Shown piece after piece: positions 55,136 to 63,965 of a stretch of 64,000 nucleotides of DNA. The stretch is from an uncultured Anaeromyxobacter sp. (GTDB lineage Bacteria > Myxococcota > Myxococcia > Myxococcales > Anaeromyxobacteraceae), in assembly GCA_903874275.1 (NCBI GenBank), contig CAIQRS010000253.1, positions 1-64,000 of the forward strand, written 5' to 3'. Positions within the stretch are counted from its first letter, which is position 1; the number at the start of each line of letters is the position of its first letter. A program made the position numbers and the translations under genes. The notes under the pieces are model-generated. The model saw only the letters and a program-made list of their open reading frames with translations, was not told where the DNA came from and did no database searches.

Positions 55136-55959
55136 GCCGGGTCCGGCCTGGATCCGGCCTCGACGAGCTTGAGCCACCCACGGAGCTCCTGGAAGGTGAC
55201 CACCCGGGCTCCGTAGGGGATCCACTCCGGCCAGGGGCCGGAGCCTCCCAGGAGCAGCTGGACCTCGCCGGCCCGGCAGATGGCGCCGAGCCGCTCGGTC
55301 TGGGCCAGGAGGTCGCCCGGGTCGGCCACGGAGCTGGCCGAGACGGCCACCGCATCGACGCTCCCGCTCGCCACGTGGGCCACGATCTCGGAGAGCGGCA
55401 CGCGCCGCCCGGCCCAGAGAACCGGCCAGCCGTGCTCGCGGATGACGATCTCGGCGAGCAGGAGGCCGAGGGTGTGCTCCTCCCCCTCCGCTGTGGTGAG
55501 GAGGAGCCGCGGGGCTCCGGGGCGCGCCGGCAGGTGGTCCGAGACCTGGGCCAGGCAGCGGGAGAGCCGCTCGGTGGCGACGTGCTCCTCGAGGATGGAG
55601 AGCGTCCCCTCCGCCCAGCGCTCCCCGATCTCCTCGAGGACGGCGGCCAGGGACTCGGCGACCTTCCACCAGGCGCCGAGCCGCGCCCGTTCCGCGTAGA
55701 GGGTGGCGAGCAGCTGGTGGGTGTCGCAGTCGGAGAGGAGGATCTCCATCCAGCCCTCGACGTCCGGGCCGTGCTCCGGCTGGACCGCACCCGTCTGGTC
55801 CTTCAGGAAGCGCTCCACCTCCACCGGGTCGAACCGGCGGTGGCGCCCCACGGTGCGGGCGCAGCGGAGAAGCCCCATGTCCGCCCAGCGCTTCACCGAA
55901 CCCGCGGTGACCCCGAGGATCCTGGCCACCTCGGCGCTGGTGAGGAGCTTGTCGGTCAT
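55132..55959 (-). CDS. CarH/LitR-like B12-binding transcriptional regulator
   Basis: 275 residues from ATG 55957-55959. MerR-type helix-turn-helix (~5-55: LTSAEVARILGVTAGSVKRWADMGLL), then a four-helix bundle and a Rossmann B12-binding domain. It has the CarH signature W-x9-E-H as W115...E125-H126 and the cobalamin lower-ligand motif E161-H162-T-L-G in place of DxHxxG, spaced as in CarH. CarH proteins bind adenosylcobalamin in the dark as repressor tetramers and dissociate in light. The residue after W115 is Ala, where CarH has the His that ligates cobalt after photolysis, so the light response may differ. Confidence 0.82.
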   Translation of the reverse strand: MTDKLLTSAEVARILGVTAGSVKRWADMGLLRCARTVGRHRRFDPVEVERFLKDQTGAVQPEHGPDVEGWMEILLSDCDTHQLLATLYAERARLGAWWKVAESLAAVLEEIGERWAEGTLSILEEHVATERLSRCLAQVSDHLPARPGAPRLLLTTAEGEEHTLGLLLAEIVIREHGWPVLWAGRRVPLSEIVAHVASGSVDAVAVSASSVADPGDLLAQTERLGAICRAGEVQLLLGGSGPWPEWIPYGARVVTFQELRGWLKLVEAGSRPDPA

Positions 55960-56107
55960 CGTCCCCTTCGCCTTGTCGGATTTGCCGATTCGTTTCAATC
56001 GATTCGACCGGGGAATCCCCCTCTGGGGGGCACCGCCCCTCCCCTCCTTGCTCCTGTGGGGCGTCCATCGAGTAGACTGCGCCGCCTTGTTCGCCCCCCT
56101 CGACAAG
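55960..56107. promoter_or_regulatory. Divergent promoter region of the CarH-like and PAP2 genes
   Basis: 148 bp with direct repeats CGATTCG and AATCGATTCG (about 55984-56010) next to the CarH-like gene and a G/C hairpin (GGGGAATCCCCCTCTGGGGGG, arms around 56010-56030). CarA/CarH operators are repeated AT-containing sites close to the promoter, so these repeats are candidates. Confidence 0.4.
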
Positions 56108-56968
56108 ATGATGCTCGCCTTCATCGCCTTCCTGGCGCTGGTGGCGGCGACGGTCCACCCGGAGCCGACCCACTTCCTGGTGCTCCTCGCCATCCTCGCG
56201 CTGGCGTTCGTGGTGGTCGCGTTCCTGGGGCGCCGCTCCGAGCTGGGGCGCGTGGCCCACGCCTTCCTGCCGCTTCCCATCGTGGTGACGCTCTTCAACG
56301 TCGCCGGGCCGCTCATCGGCGTGCTGAACCCCATGCGCTTCGACTCCACCATGGCGGCGCTCGACACGAGCTGGTTCGGGCCCTTCGTGCCGGCCTGGTT
56401 CCACCTGCTCGGCCGGCCGAACTGGCTCACCGACGGAGCGTCCCTCTTCTACGTGAGCTACTACTTCATCCCCTTCGGCATGTGCATCGCGCTCTGGGTG
56501 CAGGGGCGCTGGAAGGACTTCGACGACCTGGGATTCGGGCTCATCACCACCCTGCTCCTCACCTACGTCGGCTACTTCATCTTCCCCACCACCGGCCCCC
56601 GCATCCCGCACGAGCTCGAGCTCCAGATCCTCGGCGGCGGCACCTTCAGCGCACGCGTCCGGGATTTCCTCCGGGCCGCCGAGGTGAACCAGCTCGACGC
56701 CTTCCCGAGCGGCCACACCGCGCTCTCGCTCGTCTACCTGGGGTACGGCTGGCGGCTCTACCCGAGCTGGAGGATCCGCATCCCGCTCGCCATCTCCGTC
56801 GTCGGGATCATCTTCGCCACGGTCTACCTGTCGCTCCACTACGCGGTTGACCTCCTGGCCGGCGCCCTGCTGGCGCTCGCCGTGCCGATGGCGGTCCGGG
56901 GGCTCCACCGGGTCTTCGGCGAGGGCGGCGCCGCGCAGAGCCTTCCAGTCCGCCCCGATCCGGGCTAG
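56108..56968 (+). CDS. PAP2-superfamily membrane phosphatase
   Basis: 286 residues from ATG 56108 (an ATG follows at once; no clear ribosome binding site). Six membrane helices. The three phosphatase motifs are altered but recognisable: FPTTGPR (C1), FPSGHTA (C2) and SLHYAVDLLAGA (C3, catalytic His/Asp). This form is typical of inositol phosphorylceramide synthase-like or lipid phosphatases. Divergent from the CarH-like regulator; convergent overlap (CTAG) with the epimerase. Confidence 0.85.
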   Translation: MMLAFIAFLALVAATVHPEPTHFLVLLAILALAFVVVAFLGRRSELGRVAHAFLPLPIVVTLFNVAGPLIGVLNPMRFDSTMAALDTSWFGPFVPAWFHLLGRPNWLTDGASLFYVSYYFIPFGMCIALWVQGRWKDFDDLGFGLITTLLLTYVGYFIFPTTGPRIPHELELQILGGGTFSARVRDFLRAAEVNQLDAFPSGHTALSLVYLGYGWRLYPSWRIRIPLAISVVGIIFATVYLSLHYAVDLLAGALLALAVPMAVRGLHRVFGEGGAAQSLPVRPDPG

Positions 56969-57831
56969 GTCCCAGGAAGCACGATCGTGAGCCCTTCCCG
57001 GAAGCTCGGGTGGGCCAGCTCGAGCCCCAGCTCGGCGCGGGTCCGCTCGCCGTGGATTCGCCGGTCGGGGAGAGCAGGCGCACGGGCGCCGTCCGGAAGG
57101 CGCGGAGGAGGGATCCGAAGCCTCCCCGCCACCCAGGCGGCGAGGTCGCGTCGCCGGACCGGCTCCGCGTCGGTGGCGTGGTAGACGCGCCCGCCAGCGC
57201 CGCGGTCGATCGCCGCCACCACCGCGGCCACCGCGTCGTCGAGGTGGCAGAGGTTGAGCCAGGCTCCGTCGCCCGGCCCGATGGCGATGTGGCCGCTCCG
57301 GACCCGATCGACCGGCCAGTTCCGGCCTGGTCCGTAGAGCCCCGAGAGGCGCAGCACCATGGCGCGGAGCCCCGGCACGCCGGCCCCGGCGCCGGTGACG
57401 AACCGCTCCGCCTCGACCAGCACCTCCGCGGTCGGACCCACCGGCGCGGGAGGGGTCTCCTCGTCCACGTCGCTCCCGTCCCTCTGGCCGAAGACGCCGG
57501 TGGACCCGGTGTAGACGAGGGCGGCTGGGCGGCCGGCGCTCCGCAGCCCCTCGACCAGGGCGGCCGTGGCGTCCAGGTAGGCCCGCCGGTAGGCCTCCGG
57601 GCCGTCGGCGCCGGCGGACTGGCAAGCCACCACCGCATCCAGGTCCCGCGGGAGCCGCTCCGCCGCCCCCGTCGTGCAGAGATCGAGCGCCAGCGGCGTC
57701 ACGCCTGGTGAAGCGAGCGCGGCGGCCCGGGCCGGGTCGCGCCGCAGGGCGGTCACCCGGTGACCTCCCGCGGCCAGCGCCCGGGAGAGCGCCGAGCCGA
57801 GCCAGCCCGCGCCGGCGACGAGGACGTGCAC
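56965..57831 (-). CDS. NAD(P)-dependent epimerase/dehydratase-like protein (YeeZ type)
   Basis: 288 residues, GTG start with GGAGGAGG upstream. The fingerprint VLVAGAGWLGSALSRALAAGGHRVTALRR is GxGxxG. The tail VYTGSTGVFGQRDGSDVDEETPP and LRLSGLYGPGRN with the absent classical YxxxK triad fits extended-SDR proteins of the YeeZ group with atypical active sites. Substrate unknown. 17 bp downstream of ribA. Confidence 0.8.
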   Translation of the reverse strand: MHVLVAGAGWLGSALSRALAAGGHRVTALRRDPARAAALASPGVTPLALDLCTTGAAERLPRDLDAVVACQSAGADGPEAYRRAYLDATAALVEGLRSAGRPAALVYTGSTGVFGQRDGSDVDEETPPAPVGPTAEVLVEAERFVTGAGAGVPGLRAMVLRLSGLYGPGRNWPVDRVRSGHIAIGPGDGAWLNLCHLDDAVAAVVAAIDRGAGGRVYHATDAEPVRRRDLAAWVAGRLRIPPPRLPDGARAPALPDRRIHGERTRAELGLELAHPSFREGLTIVLPGT

Positions 57832-57848
57832 GTGGGCCTCCTCCCCGC

Positions 57849-58577
57849 CTACCGCTGCATGCCCTCGACCAGCACCGGGTCGCTCTGCTCGGGCAGGCGC
57901 TCCTCGGCGAGGTCCATCATGTGGCCGGAGCGGCGCGCCTTGGTCTCCAGGTAGAAGCGGTTGAACTCGTTGGGCGGGATGACGTGGGGGATGCGCCCCG
58001 AGATCTCGACCCCGTGCTGGGACAGCTGCCGGATCTTGTCGGGGTTGTTGGTCACCACCCGGACCGATTTCACTCCCAGGCTGCGCAGCATGTGGGCGGC
58101 GACGGCGTAGTCCCGTTCGTCGTCCCGGAACCCCAGGGCCTGGTTGGCCTCCACCGTGTCGAGCCCCTGCTCCTGCAGCGCGTAGGCCCGGATCTTGTTG
58201 AGGAGCCCGATGCCCCGCCCCTCCTGGCGCAGGTAGAGCAGGATGCCCCTCCCCTCACGCTGGATGGCCCGCAACCCCTCGGTGAGCTGGTCGCGGCAGT
58301 CGCAGCGCAGGGACCCCATGACGTCGCCCGTCAGGCACTCCGAGTGGAGCCGGACCGCGACCTCGGCCTCGCCGACCACGTCGCCGTGCACCATGGCCAC
58401 GTGCTCCTTGCCGTCCCGGTTGTTCCAGAACCCGACCAGGCGGAAGTGGCCGAAGCGGGTGGGGAGCTCGGCCACCGCCACCACCCGGACGCACACCCGC
58501 GCCGGGCCGAACCCGTCGCACTCGTGATCCCGGTCTCGCGCCACCAGGGCGCGCAGCGCATCCTTCCCCTGGCTCAT
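57849..58577 (-). CDS. ribA: GTP cyclohydrolase II
   Basis: 242 residues. Zinc Cys C81, C92 and C94 (HSECLTGDVMGSLRCDC), then catalytic ILLYLRQEGRGIGLLNKIRAY and VEANQALGFRDDERDY. It opens GTP to start riboflavin synthesis. A ~45-residue N-terminal extension (DALRALVARDRDHEC...) precedes the RVVAVAELPTRFGHFRL core. It overlaps the FAD oxidoreductase gene by four bases. Confidence 0.95.
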   Translation of the reverse strand: MSQGKDALRALVARDRDHECDGFGPARVCVRVVAVAELPTRFGHFRLVGFWNNRDGKEHVAMVHGDVVGEAEVAVRLHSECLTGDVMGSLRCDCRDQLTEGLRAIQREGRGILLYLRQEGRGIGLLNKIRAYALQEQGLDTVEANQALGFRDDERDYAVAAHMLRSLGVKSVRVVTNNPDKIRQLSQHGVEISGRIPHVIPPNEFNRFYLETKARRSGHMMDLAEERLPEQSDPVLVEGMQR

Positions 58578-59599
58578 GCCACCTCCGGGGCGGCGAGGCG
58601 CCGCCCGAGCTCCCTACCGGATATCCAGGCCGCCTCCACGCCGCCACCCGGCGCGAACCGATCCCCGCAGATCCCCACCGATCCCCCGGCCGGGAGCCGG
58701 ACCAGGACCGGGCCGGCCAGCTCGGAGGCGAGGTCGGAGCGGGCGAACTCCCACCGGTGGGCGTGGGTGGAGGACGGCCGACCGGCCCAGTCCCCGGCGA
58801 CGCGCGCCGCCTCGGCGAGCAGGGCGGCGGGCCAGTCGGGATCGTCGAGGCGCCGGCGCGCCCAGGCGGGCTGCGCCTGGATCACCAGCCCGACGAACGG
58901 CGCGTCCTCCCGCTTGCCCGACTCGTTCCCGAGGTACTGCAGCGCGCGGGAGTCCTCGGGGTACCAGGCGTCCCACTCCGGAGCCGGCGTTCCCTCCGGG
59001 TAGGCGGCGCAGAGGGACAGCGAGGGCTCGCTCGCCGAGTTCTCGAGGAGCGCCCGGATGGCCGAGAGCGGACGGGGCAGGTCGGGCGTCCCGTCGAGCA
59101 GCCGGAGCACCTGCTCCGGGGCGAGCGCGAGGACGAGGTGCCTGGCCCGGACAGCCTCGCCCCCCTCGAGGAGCGCCGCCGGCAGCGGTCCCGAGAGGTC
59201 GAGCGCCTCAACCCGGGCGCCGGTGCGTATCTGGAGTCCCGACGCCAGCTGTCGGGGAAAGGTCGTCACCCCGTCGACCACGGCGAAGCGCTCTTCCCCG
59301 GCACGGAAGGCCTCCGGCTGGCACGGCCTTCCCGTACCCCGGACGCGGCGCGGCCAGCCCTCGATCCGCCGCGGACAGGCGGCGCGGATGGCCGCCAGGT
59401 AGTCCGGATCCCGGCCGTGGAGGAAGGAGACCCCGTGGTCGAAGGGCATCCCGAGGAGCCGGTGCGTGGCGCAGCGCCCTCCCACGCCGCGCGCCCGGTC
59501 GAGCACCTGGACGCCTCGCCCCCCGGCGGCGACCGCGCGGGCGCAGGAGACTCCGGAGACCCCGGCGCCGACCACCAGCACGTCGTGAGCCGCGACCAT
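58574..59599 (-). CDS. FAD-dependent amine oxidase / renalase-like oxidoreductase
   Basis: 341 residues. N-terminal dinucleotide fold VLVVGAGVSGVSCARAVAAGGRGVQVLDRARGVGGRC is the renalase-type FAD motif, with FDHGVSFLHGRD next and a C-terminal GICGDRFAPGGGVEAAWISGRELGRRL closing the FAD site. Stop overlaps the ribA start, so it may share transcription with flavin synthesis. Substrate unknown. Confidence 0.85.
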   Translation of the reverse strand: MVAAHDVLVVGAGVSGVSCARAVAAGGRGVQVLDRARGVGGRCATHRLLGMPFDHGVSFLHGRDPDYLAAIRAACPRRIEGWPRRVRGTGRPCQPEAFRAGEERFAVVDGVTTFPRQLASGLQIRTGARVEALDLSGPLPAALLEGGEAVRARHLVLALAPEQVLRLLDGTPDLPRPLSAIRALLENSASEPSLSLCAAYPEGTPAPEWDAWYPEDSRALQYLGNESGKREDAPFVGLVIQAQPAWARRRLDDPDWPAALLAEAARVAGDWAGRPSSTHAHRWEFARSDLASELAGPVLVRLPAGGSVGICGDRFAPGGGVEAAWISGRELGRRLAAPEVA

Positions 59600-59717
59600 G
59601 TCCGCCTCCGATCCCCCAACGGGTGGGGCGTCATGCTACCCCGCGCCCCATCCGTTCCGACACATCCCTTCCGAGCCGTGCAACACTTGGCGCGAACGTT
59701 CCCTCACCGGAGGCCCC

Positions 59718-61130
59718 GTGAAGCACTCGCCCGGTATCCCCACCACCACCATCGGCATCCTCGGCGCCGCCCTCACCACGGTCTCCGGCGTGCTCATCGT
59801 CGGGCTGGCCGCGGCGGCCATCCAGGGGTTCGTGGGGAGCCCGTACATCGGCATCGCCGCCTTCCTGGTGCTGCCCGGCTTCTTCGTCCTGGGGCTCTTG
59901 CTCATCCCCTTCGGCGGGTGGCTGGCGAGGCGGCGGGCCCGGCTCGCCGCGGAGAGGGGCGAGGAGATCCCGCACCTCCCGATCGTGGACTTCAACGACG
60001 ATCTGACGCGAAGGCGCGTCCTGGTCTTCGCGGTGCTCACCGCGCTGAACGTCCTCATCCTGGGAGTGGCCGGCTACAAGGGGCTCCAGGTGATGGACTC
60101 GGTGGGGTTCTGCGGCTCCTGCCACTCGGTGATGGATCCCGAGGTCACCGCCTACCAGCGCTCGCCCCATGCACGCGTCGGCTGCGTGCAGTGCCACATC
60201 GGCGAGGGGGCCAGCTGGTTCGTGAAGTCGAAGCTCTCCGGGGCCTGGCAGCTCATCTCGGTCACCTTCGACCTCTACCAGCGCCCCATCCCGGTCCCCA
60301 TCCACAACCTCCGCCCGGCCCAGGAGACCTGCGAGGAGTGTCACTGGCCGTCCAAGTTCACCGGCGACCGGCTTCGCATCGCCACACGCTACGCGGACGA
60401 CGAGGCCAACACCGAGAAGAAGACCGTGGCCCTCCTCCACGTGGGCGGCGGGCAATCGGCCACCGGCCCCATCAAGGGCATCCACGCCCACGTCGCCCAG
60501 GGCGTCCACATCCGTTACCTGTCCGACGCGAACCGGAACGCCATCTCCACCGTCGAGGCCACCTGGGCCGACGGGAAGACCGTGCTCTTCCGGACCAAGG
60601 ACTCCCCTGCCACCCTTCCGCCCGCCGGGGCCTGGCGCACCATGGACTGCGTGGACTGCCACAACCGCCCCACCCACCGCTTCCGCGAGCCGGGACCCGA
60701 GATCGACGAGGCCATCCAGGCCCACCGGATCGACGGCGCGCTCCCCTGGATCAAGCGCGAGGGGCTCTCGGCCATCCAGGCGACCTACCCCGACCACGCG
60801 GCGGCACGGGCCGGGATCGAGAAGCAGATCACCAGCTTCTACCGGAAGCTCGACCCGGCCGCCTTCCCCGCCCGGGAGGGCGCCGTGAGCGCGGCTGCCA
60901 GGGCGCTCGGCGACATCTACGCCTGGAACGTCTGGCCCTCGATGAAGATCGCCTGGGGCACCTACCCGAGCTTCCTCGGCCACGACCAGGCGCCCGGATG
61001 CTTCCGCTGCCACGACGGCGACCACGTGGACCCGGCCGGCAAGGGGATCTCGCAGGACTGCGGCCTCTGCCACTCGCTGCTCGCGGTGGACGAGAAGGAC
61101 CCGAAGATCCTCTCCCAGCTCTCGCCCTGA
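59718..61130 (+). CDS. Six-heme inner-membrane cytochrome, ImcH/NapC-like
   Basis: 470 residues from GTG 59718-59720 with GGAGG four bases upstream. Three membrane helices (~14-38, ~45-65, ~102-122), then a periplasmic part with six CXXCH motifs: CGSCH, CVQCH, CEECH, CVDCH, CFRCH, CGLCH. The first motif within GFCGSCHSVMDPEVTAYQRSPHARVGCVQCH is typical of NapC/NirT quinol dehydrogenases. Geobacter ImcH, a seven-heme NapC-type protein with three N-terminal helices, has the same layout and serves high-potential electron acceptors. It is divergent from the FAD oxidoreductase. Confidence 0.9.
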   Translation: MKHSPGIPTTTIGILGAALTTVSGVLIVGLAAAAIQGFVGSPYIGIAAFLVLPGFFVLGLLLIPFGGWLARRRARLAAERGEEIPHLPIVDFNDDLTRRRVLVFAVLTALNVLILGVAGYKGLQVMDSVGFCGSCHSVMDPEVTAYQRSPHARVGCVQCHIGEGASWFVKSKLSGAWQLISVTFDLYQRPIPVPIHNLRPAQETCEECHWPSKFTGDRLRIATRYADDEANTEKKTVALLHVGGGQSATGPIKGIHAHVAQGVHIRYLSDANRNAISTVEATWADGKTVLFRTKDSPATLPPAGAWRTMDCVDCHNRPTHRFREPGPEIDEAIQAHRIDGALPWIKREGLSAIQATYPDHAAARAGIEKQITSFYRKLDPAAFPAREGAVSAAARALGDIYAWNVWPSMKIAWGTYPSFLGHDQAPGCFRCHDGDHVDPAGKGISQDCGLCHSLLAVDEKDPKILSQLSP

Positions 61131-61145
61131 GAACGGGGCCGCGCC

Positions 61146-63068
61146 CTACCTGGCGACGGCGCGGCGCAGCGCCGTGAGCCCCGCCTTCACGTCGGCCCCG
61201 AGGTGCACGCGAAGGATGCGCCGCCCCCGCGCGGCCAGGACCTCCTGGTCGCCGCGGGCCTGGGCCCGGCACAGCTCGCCGAAGCCGAAGCGCCGCCCCG
61301 GGATGGGCAGCGGCTCGGCGTCGTCGGCGGTGAGCTGGAGGAAGAGCCCGCTGGCCGGCCCGCCCTTGTGGAGCTGACCGGTGGAGTGGAGGAAGCGGGG
61401 GCCGAATCCCAGCGTGGTGGCCACGCGGGACGTGGCCCGCACCGACTCGCGGATCTCCTGGAGCGCCGCCGTCACCGGCGCGCTCTGCTCCAGGAAGGCG
61501 TTCAACGCCAGGTAGTCCCCCTTGGCGAGGCGGGCCAGGTGGGCCCGGATCCAGCCGGCCGGCGAGGAATCGCGCGCAGCCCCGGCGAGGACGCGGGCGT
61601 TCTCCGGGTCGGCGAAGAGGCGGAGCCCGTTCCCCTGCAGGACCGGCGTCTCGGGCGGGAGCGTCCCCGTCTCCTCGACCGCCGCCGTCACCTTGCGCGC
61701 CGCCACCTTGGCGGCCTCCACGTCGGGCTGGTCGAAGGGGTTCACTCCCAGGATGGAGCCGGCGACGGCGGTGGCGATCTCCCAGCGGAAGAACTCCTGG
61801 CCGATGTCGGAGGGGTCGGAGAGGTCGATGCGGACCACCGGAGCCCCGCCCCTCTCCAGCGCAGCGACGGCCCGGTCCTGCTCCTCCGACGGCGCGGAGG
61901 AGAGGCGCACGTACACGAAGAGGCGATCCTCCCCGCCGGCCCGCGGTGGTCCGACCGGCTCGCCGACCACCGGCACGACACCCTTCCCGTGCTTCCCCAG
62001 CGACTCGGCCACCAGTTGCTCGATCCAGTCGGCCAGGCCGGCGATCCCCGGCGAGGCCACCAGGGTGAGCTTGTCCATGCCGTCGCGGGCCGCCGCGCCC
62101 AGCACGACCCCCAGGACGAGCCCGGGGTTGTCGTCGCCGGGACGGTCGGCCGCGCAGGCGTCGGCCATGACGAGCGCCCGGTCGAGCAGGCGCGGCACGC
62201 TCACCCCCATCGCAGCGGCCGGGACCATGCCGAAGTGGGAGAGCGCGGAGAAGCGGCCGCCCACGTTGGGGAGCCCGTGGAAGACCTTGCGAAAGCCCTC
62301 GCGCTGGGCCTGCCTTTCCAGTTCCGTCCCCGGGTCGGTGATGGCCACGAAGCGGCTTTCGGCCTGGCCTCCCAGGAGGCTCCGGGTCCGGTCGAGGAAG
62401 TGGGCGAGGAGTACCGCTGGCTCGATGGTCGTCCCCGACTTGGACGCCACGATGAAGAGCGTCCGGCGCAGGTCGATCTCCCGCTCGAGGGAGCGGATCT
62501 GCGCGGGCACGGTGGAGTCGAGGACGTGGAGCACCGGGTGGCCAGCCACGCGGCCGAAGGTGCGGGCGAAGACGTCGGGGCAGAGGCTCGAGCCGCCCAT
62601 GCCCAGCACGACCGCGTGGGCGAAGCCGGCCAGGCGCACGTCCTCGGAGACCCTGCCGAACTCCTCGCGACGGGCGCGCTGCTGCTCGACGAGCCGCAGC
62701 CAGCCTACCCAGCGGTCCTCGTCCCTGCCGGTCCAGAGGGTCGAGTCCCCTCGCCAGAGGCGGGACATCTTCTCGCCCGCCACCCATTCGGCGACGGTGC
62801 CCTTCACCTCCCGCGCCAGCGACGGGGGGAGCGCCAGCCTCTGGGGCCCGACCGGGGGATGCTGGGGGCGCGGCTTGGGCGCCAGATGGGGGGGGCCGGA
62901 GGGGATCCCGGGGCGCTGCGAGGGGGCCTTCAGCGCCGCTTTCGGCTTCAGCTTCGGCGCCAGTTTCGACTTCGGCTTCGGAGCGGGTTTCGACGGGGGC
63001 CTGGCCCGCGGCTTCGCCTTCGCCGACGGCTTGCCCTTCTTCGGCTTCGACCTGCCCGTCGTGGCCAT
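61146..63068 (-). CDS. pgi: Glucose-6-phosphate isomerase with a basic N-terminal tail
   Basis: 640 residues. Residues 1-75 are a Lys/Pro/Ala-rich tail (SKPKKGKPSAKAKPRARPPSKP and further) like histone-H1-type sequences. From ~76 on it is a phosphoglucose isomerase with two SIS domains: VVLGMGGSSLCPDVF, VASKSGTTIEP, GGRFSALSHFG and the sequence to HSTGQLHKGG. The catalytic part is closest to the isomerase half of transaldolase-glucose-6-phosphate isomerase fusions, without the transaldolase half. The basic tail is not normal for the family. Confidence 0.88.
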   Translation of the reverse strand: MATTGRSKPKKGKPSAKAKPRARPPSKPAPKPKSKLAPKLKPKAALKAPSQRPGIPSGPPHLAPKPRPQHPPVGPQRLALPPSLAREVKGTVAEWVAGEKMSRLWRGDSTLWTGRDEDRWVGWLRLVEQQRARREEFGRVSEDVRLAGFAHAVVLGMGGSSLCPDVFARTFGRVAGHPVLHVLDSTVPAQIRSLEREIDLRRTLFIVASKSGTTIEPAVLLAHFLDRTRSLLGGQAESRFVAITDPGTELERQAQREGFRKVFHGLPNVGGRFSALSHFGMVPAAAMGVSVPRLLDRALVMADACAADRPGDDNPGLVLGVVLGAAARDGMDKLTLVASPGIAGLADWIEQLVAESLGKHGKGVVPVVGEPVGPPRAGGEDRLFVYVRLSSAPSEEQDRAVAALERGGAPVVRIDLSDPSDIGQEFFRWEIATAVAGSILGVNPFDQPDVEAAKVAARKVTAAVEETGTLPPETPVLQGNGLRLFADPENARVLAGAARDSSPAGWIRAHLARLAKGDYLALNAFLEQSAPVTAALQEIRESVRATSRVATTLGFGPRFLHSTGQLHKGGPASGLFLQLTADDAEPLPIPGRRFGFGELCRAQARGDQEVLAARGRRILRVHLGADVKAGLTALRRAVAR

Positions 63069-63167
63069 CTCCCGCCTTCCTCGGCCCGATCCCGCTTTCG
63101 GGTCCCCTGCGACGTCGAACCGTGGAGAATGAGGGAGGACGCTCCCCGGTGCAAGGGGGGGACGGAG

Positions 63168-63965
63168 CTACCGATCCACCCAGGAGGTCCGGAGCCGCGC
63201 CAGCTCCTTCTGGTCATCGTCCCGCACCACCGAGTGGACGAAGACGCCGTCCCCCGCGACCGACGAGCGGGAGAGGATGCGACTGCCGTGCAGGCACTCG
63301 GCGATGAAGAAGGCCTCGAAGGAACGGAGCCGCCGGGAGCGCCAGACCGCCTCCGGGATGGTCTCGCAGGCCCACTCGACGTAGCTGGCGTTGGTGACGT
63401 GGAGGTTCCGGTCGATATCGCGGTACCGGGTGGTGAAGGGGCGCTCCACCTCCACCGGATCGGGGATGGCCGGACGACCGCCAGGGAGCGGCACCACGTG
63501 ATCCATCGTCGCGACCAGCTCGAGCGGCAGGACCGAGCCTGGGCGCACCGGCTTCCGGGTGGCGAGGTCGAGGACGATCCACTGGGTCACCGCCCGCACG
63601 CGCGTCTCGCCCTCGACCCGGACCTCGAAGTCCCGGAGCGCGGAGAGCCGGTCGGCTCCGCTCGGCCAGGTGACGACCTCGGCCCGCTCCCCGAGCGCGA
63701 CCGGCCGATCGACCACCACCGCCTGGCGGGCCAGCACCCAGGTGAGGCCACGGGCCTGGAGCGGCTCGACCCCGACTCCCAGCCGGTCCGCGTGGCGCCC
63801 TGCCGCCTCCTGGAGCCAGCCGGAGAGCGCCGGGGCGGTGAGCAGGCCGAAGGCGTCCACCGCGTAGCTGTGGGCCTCGAAAGGCTCGGTGAGCCGGGGT
63901 ACCTCCACCGCCCGAATGAACCACGGGCCGGCCCCCCCTGTCGACCCGGCGTCGATCGGGCGCAC
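63168..63965 (-). CDS. Acyl-ACP thioesterase (double hotdog)
   Basis: 265 residues from GTG 63963-63965; GGAG is very close to this start, and a GTG at 63906-63908 (VEVPRLTEPFEAHSYAVD) is an alternative. Two hotdog folds: FEAHSYAVDAFGLLTAPALSGWLQEAAGRHADRLG and FTTRYRDIDRNLHVTNASYVEWACE with the catalytic Asn/His pattern DIDRNLHVTN. This is the FatA/FatB-type bacterial thioesterase that releases fatty acids from acyl carrier protein. Ends 99 bp from pgi. Confidence 0.88.
   Translation of the reverse strand: MRPIDAGSTGGAGPWFIRAVEVPRLTEPFEAHSYAVDAFGLLTAPALSGWLQEAAGRHADRLGVGVEPLQARGLTWVLARQAVVVDRPVALGERAEVVTWPSGADRLSALRDFEVRVEGETRVRAVTQWIVLDLATRKPVRPGSVLPLELVATMDHVVPLPGGRPAIPDPVEVERPFTTRYRDIDRNLHVTNASYVEWACETIPEAVWRSRRLRSFEAFFIAECLHGSRILSRSSVAGDGVFVHSVVRDDDQKELARLRTSWVDR

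Noticed and set aside
59688-59702. TGGCGCGAACGTTCC before the six-heme cytochrome as a sigma-54 promoter
   Set aside because: The -12 element lacks the GC dinucleotide (TTCC), and the predicted start would fall inside or after the ribosome binding site at 59709.
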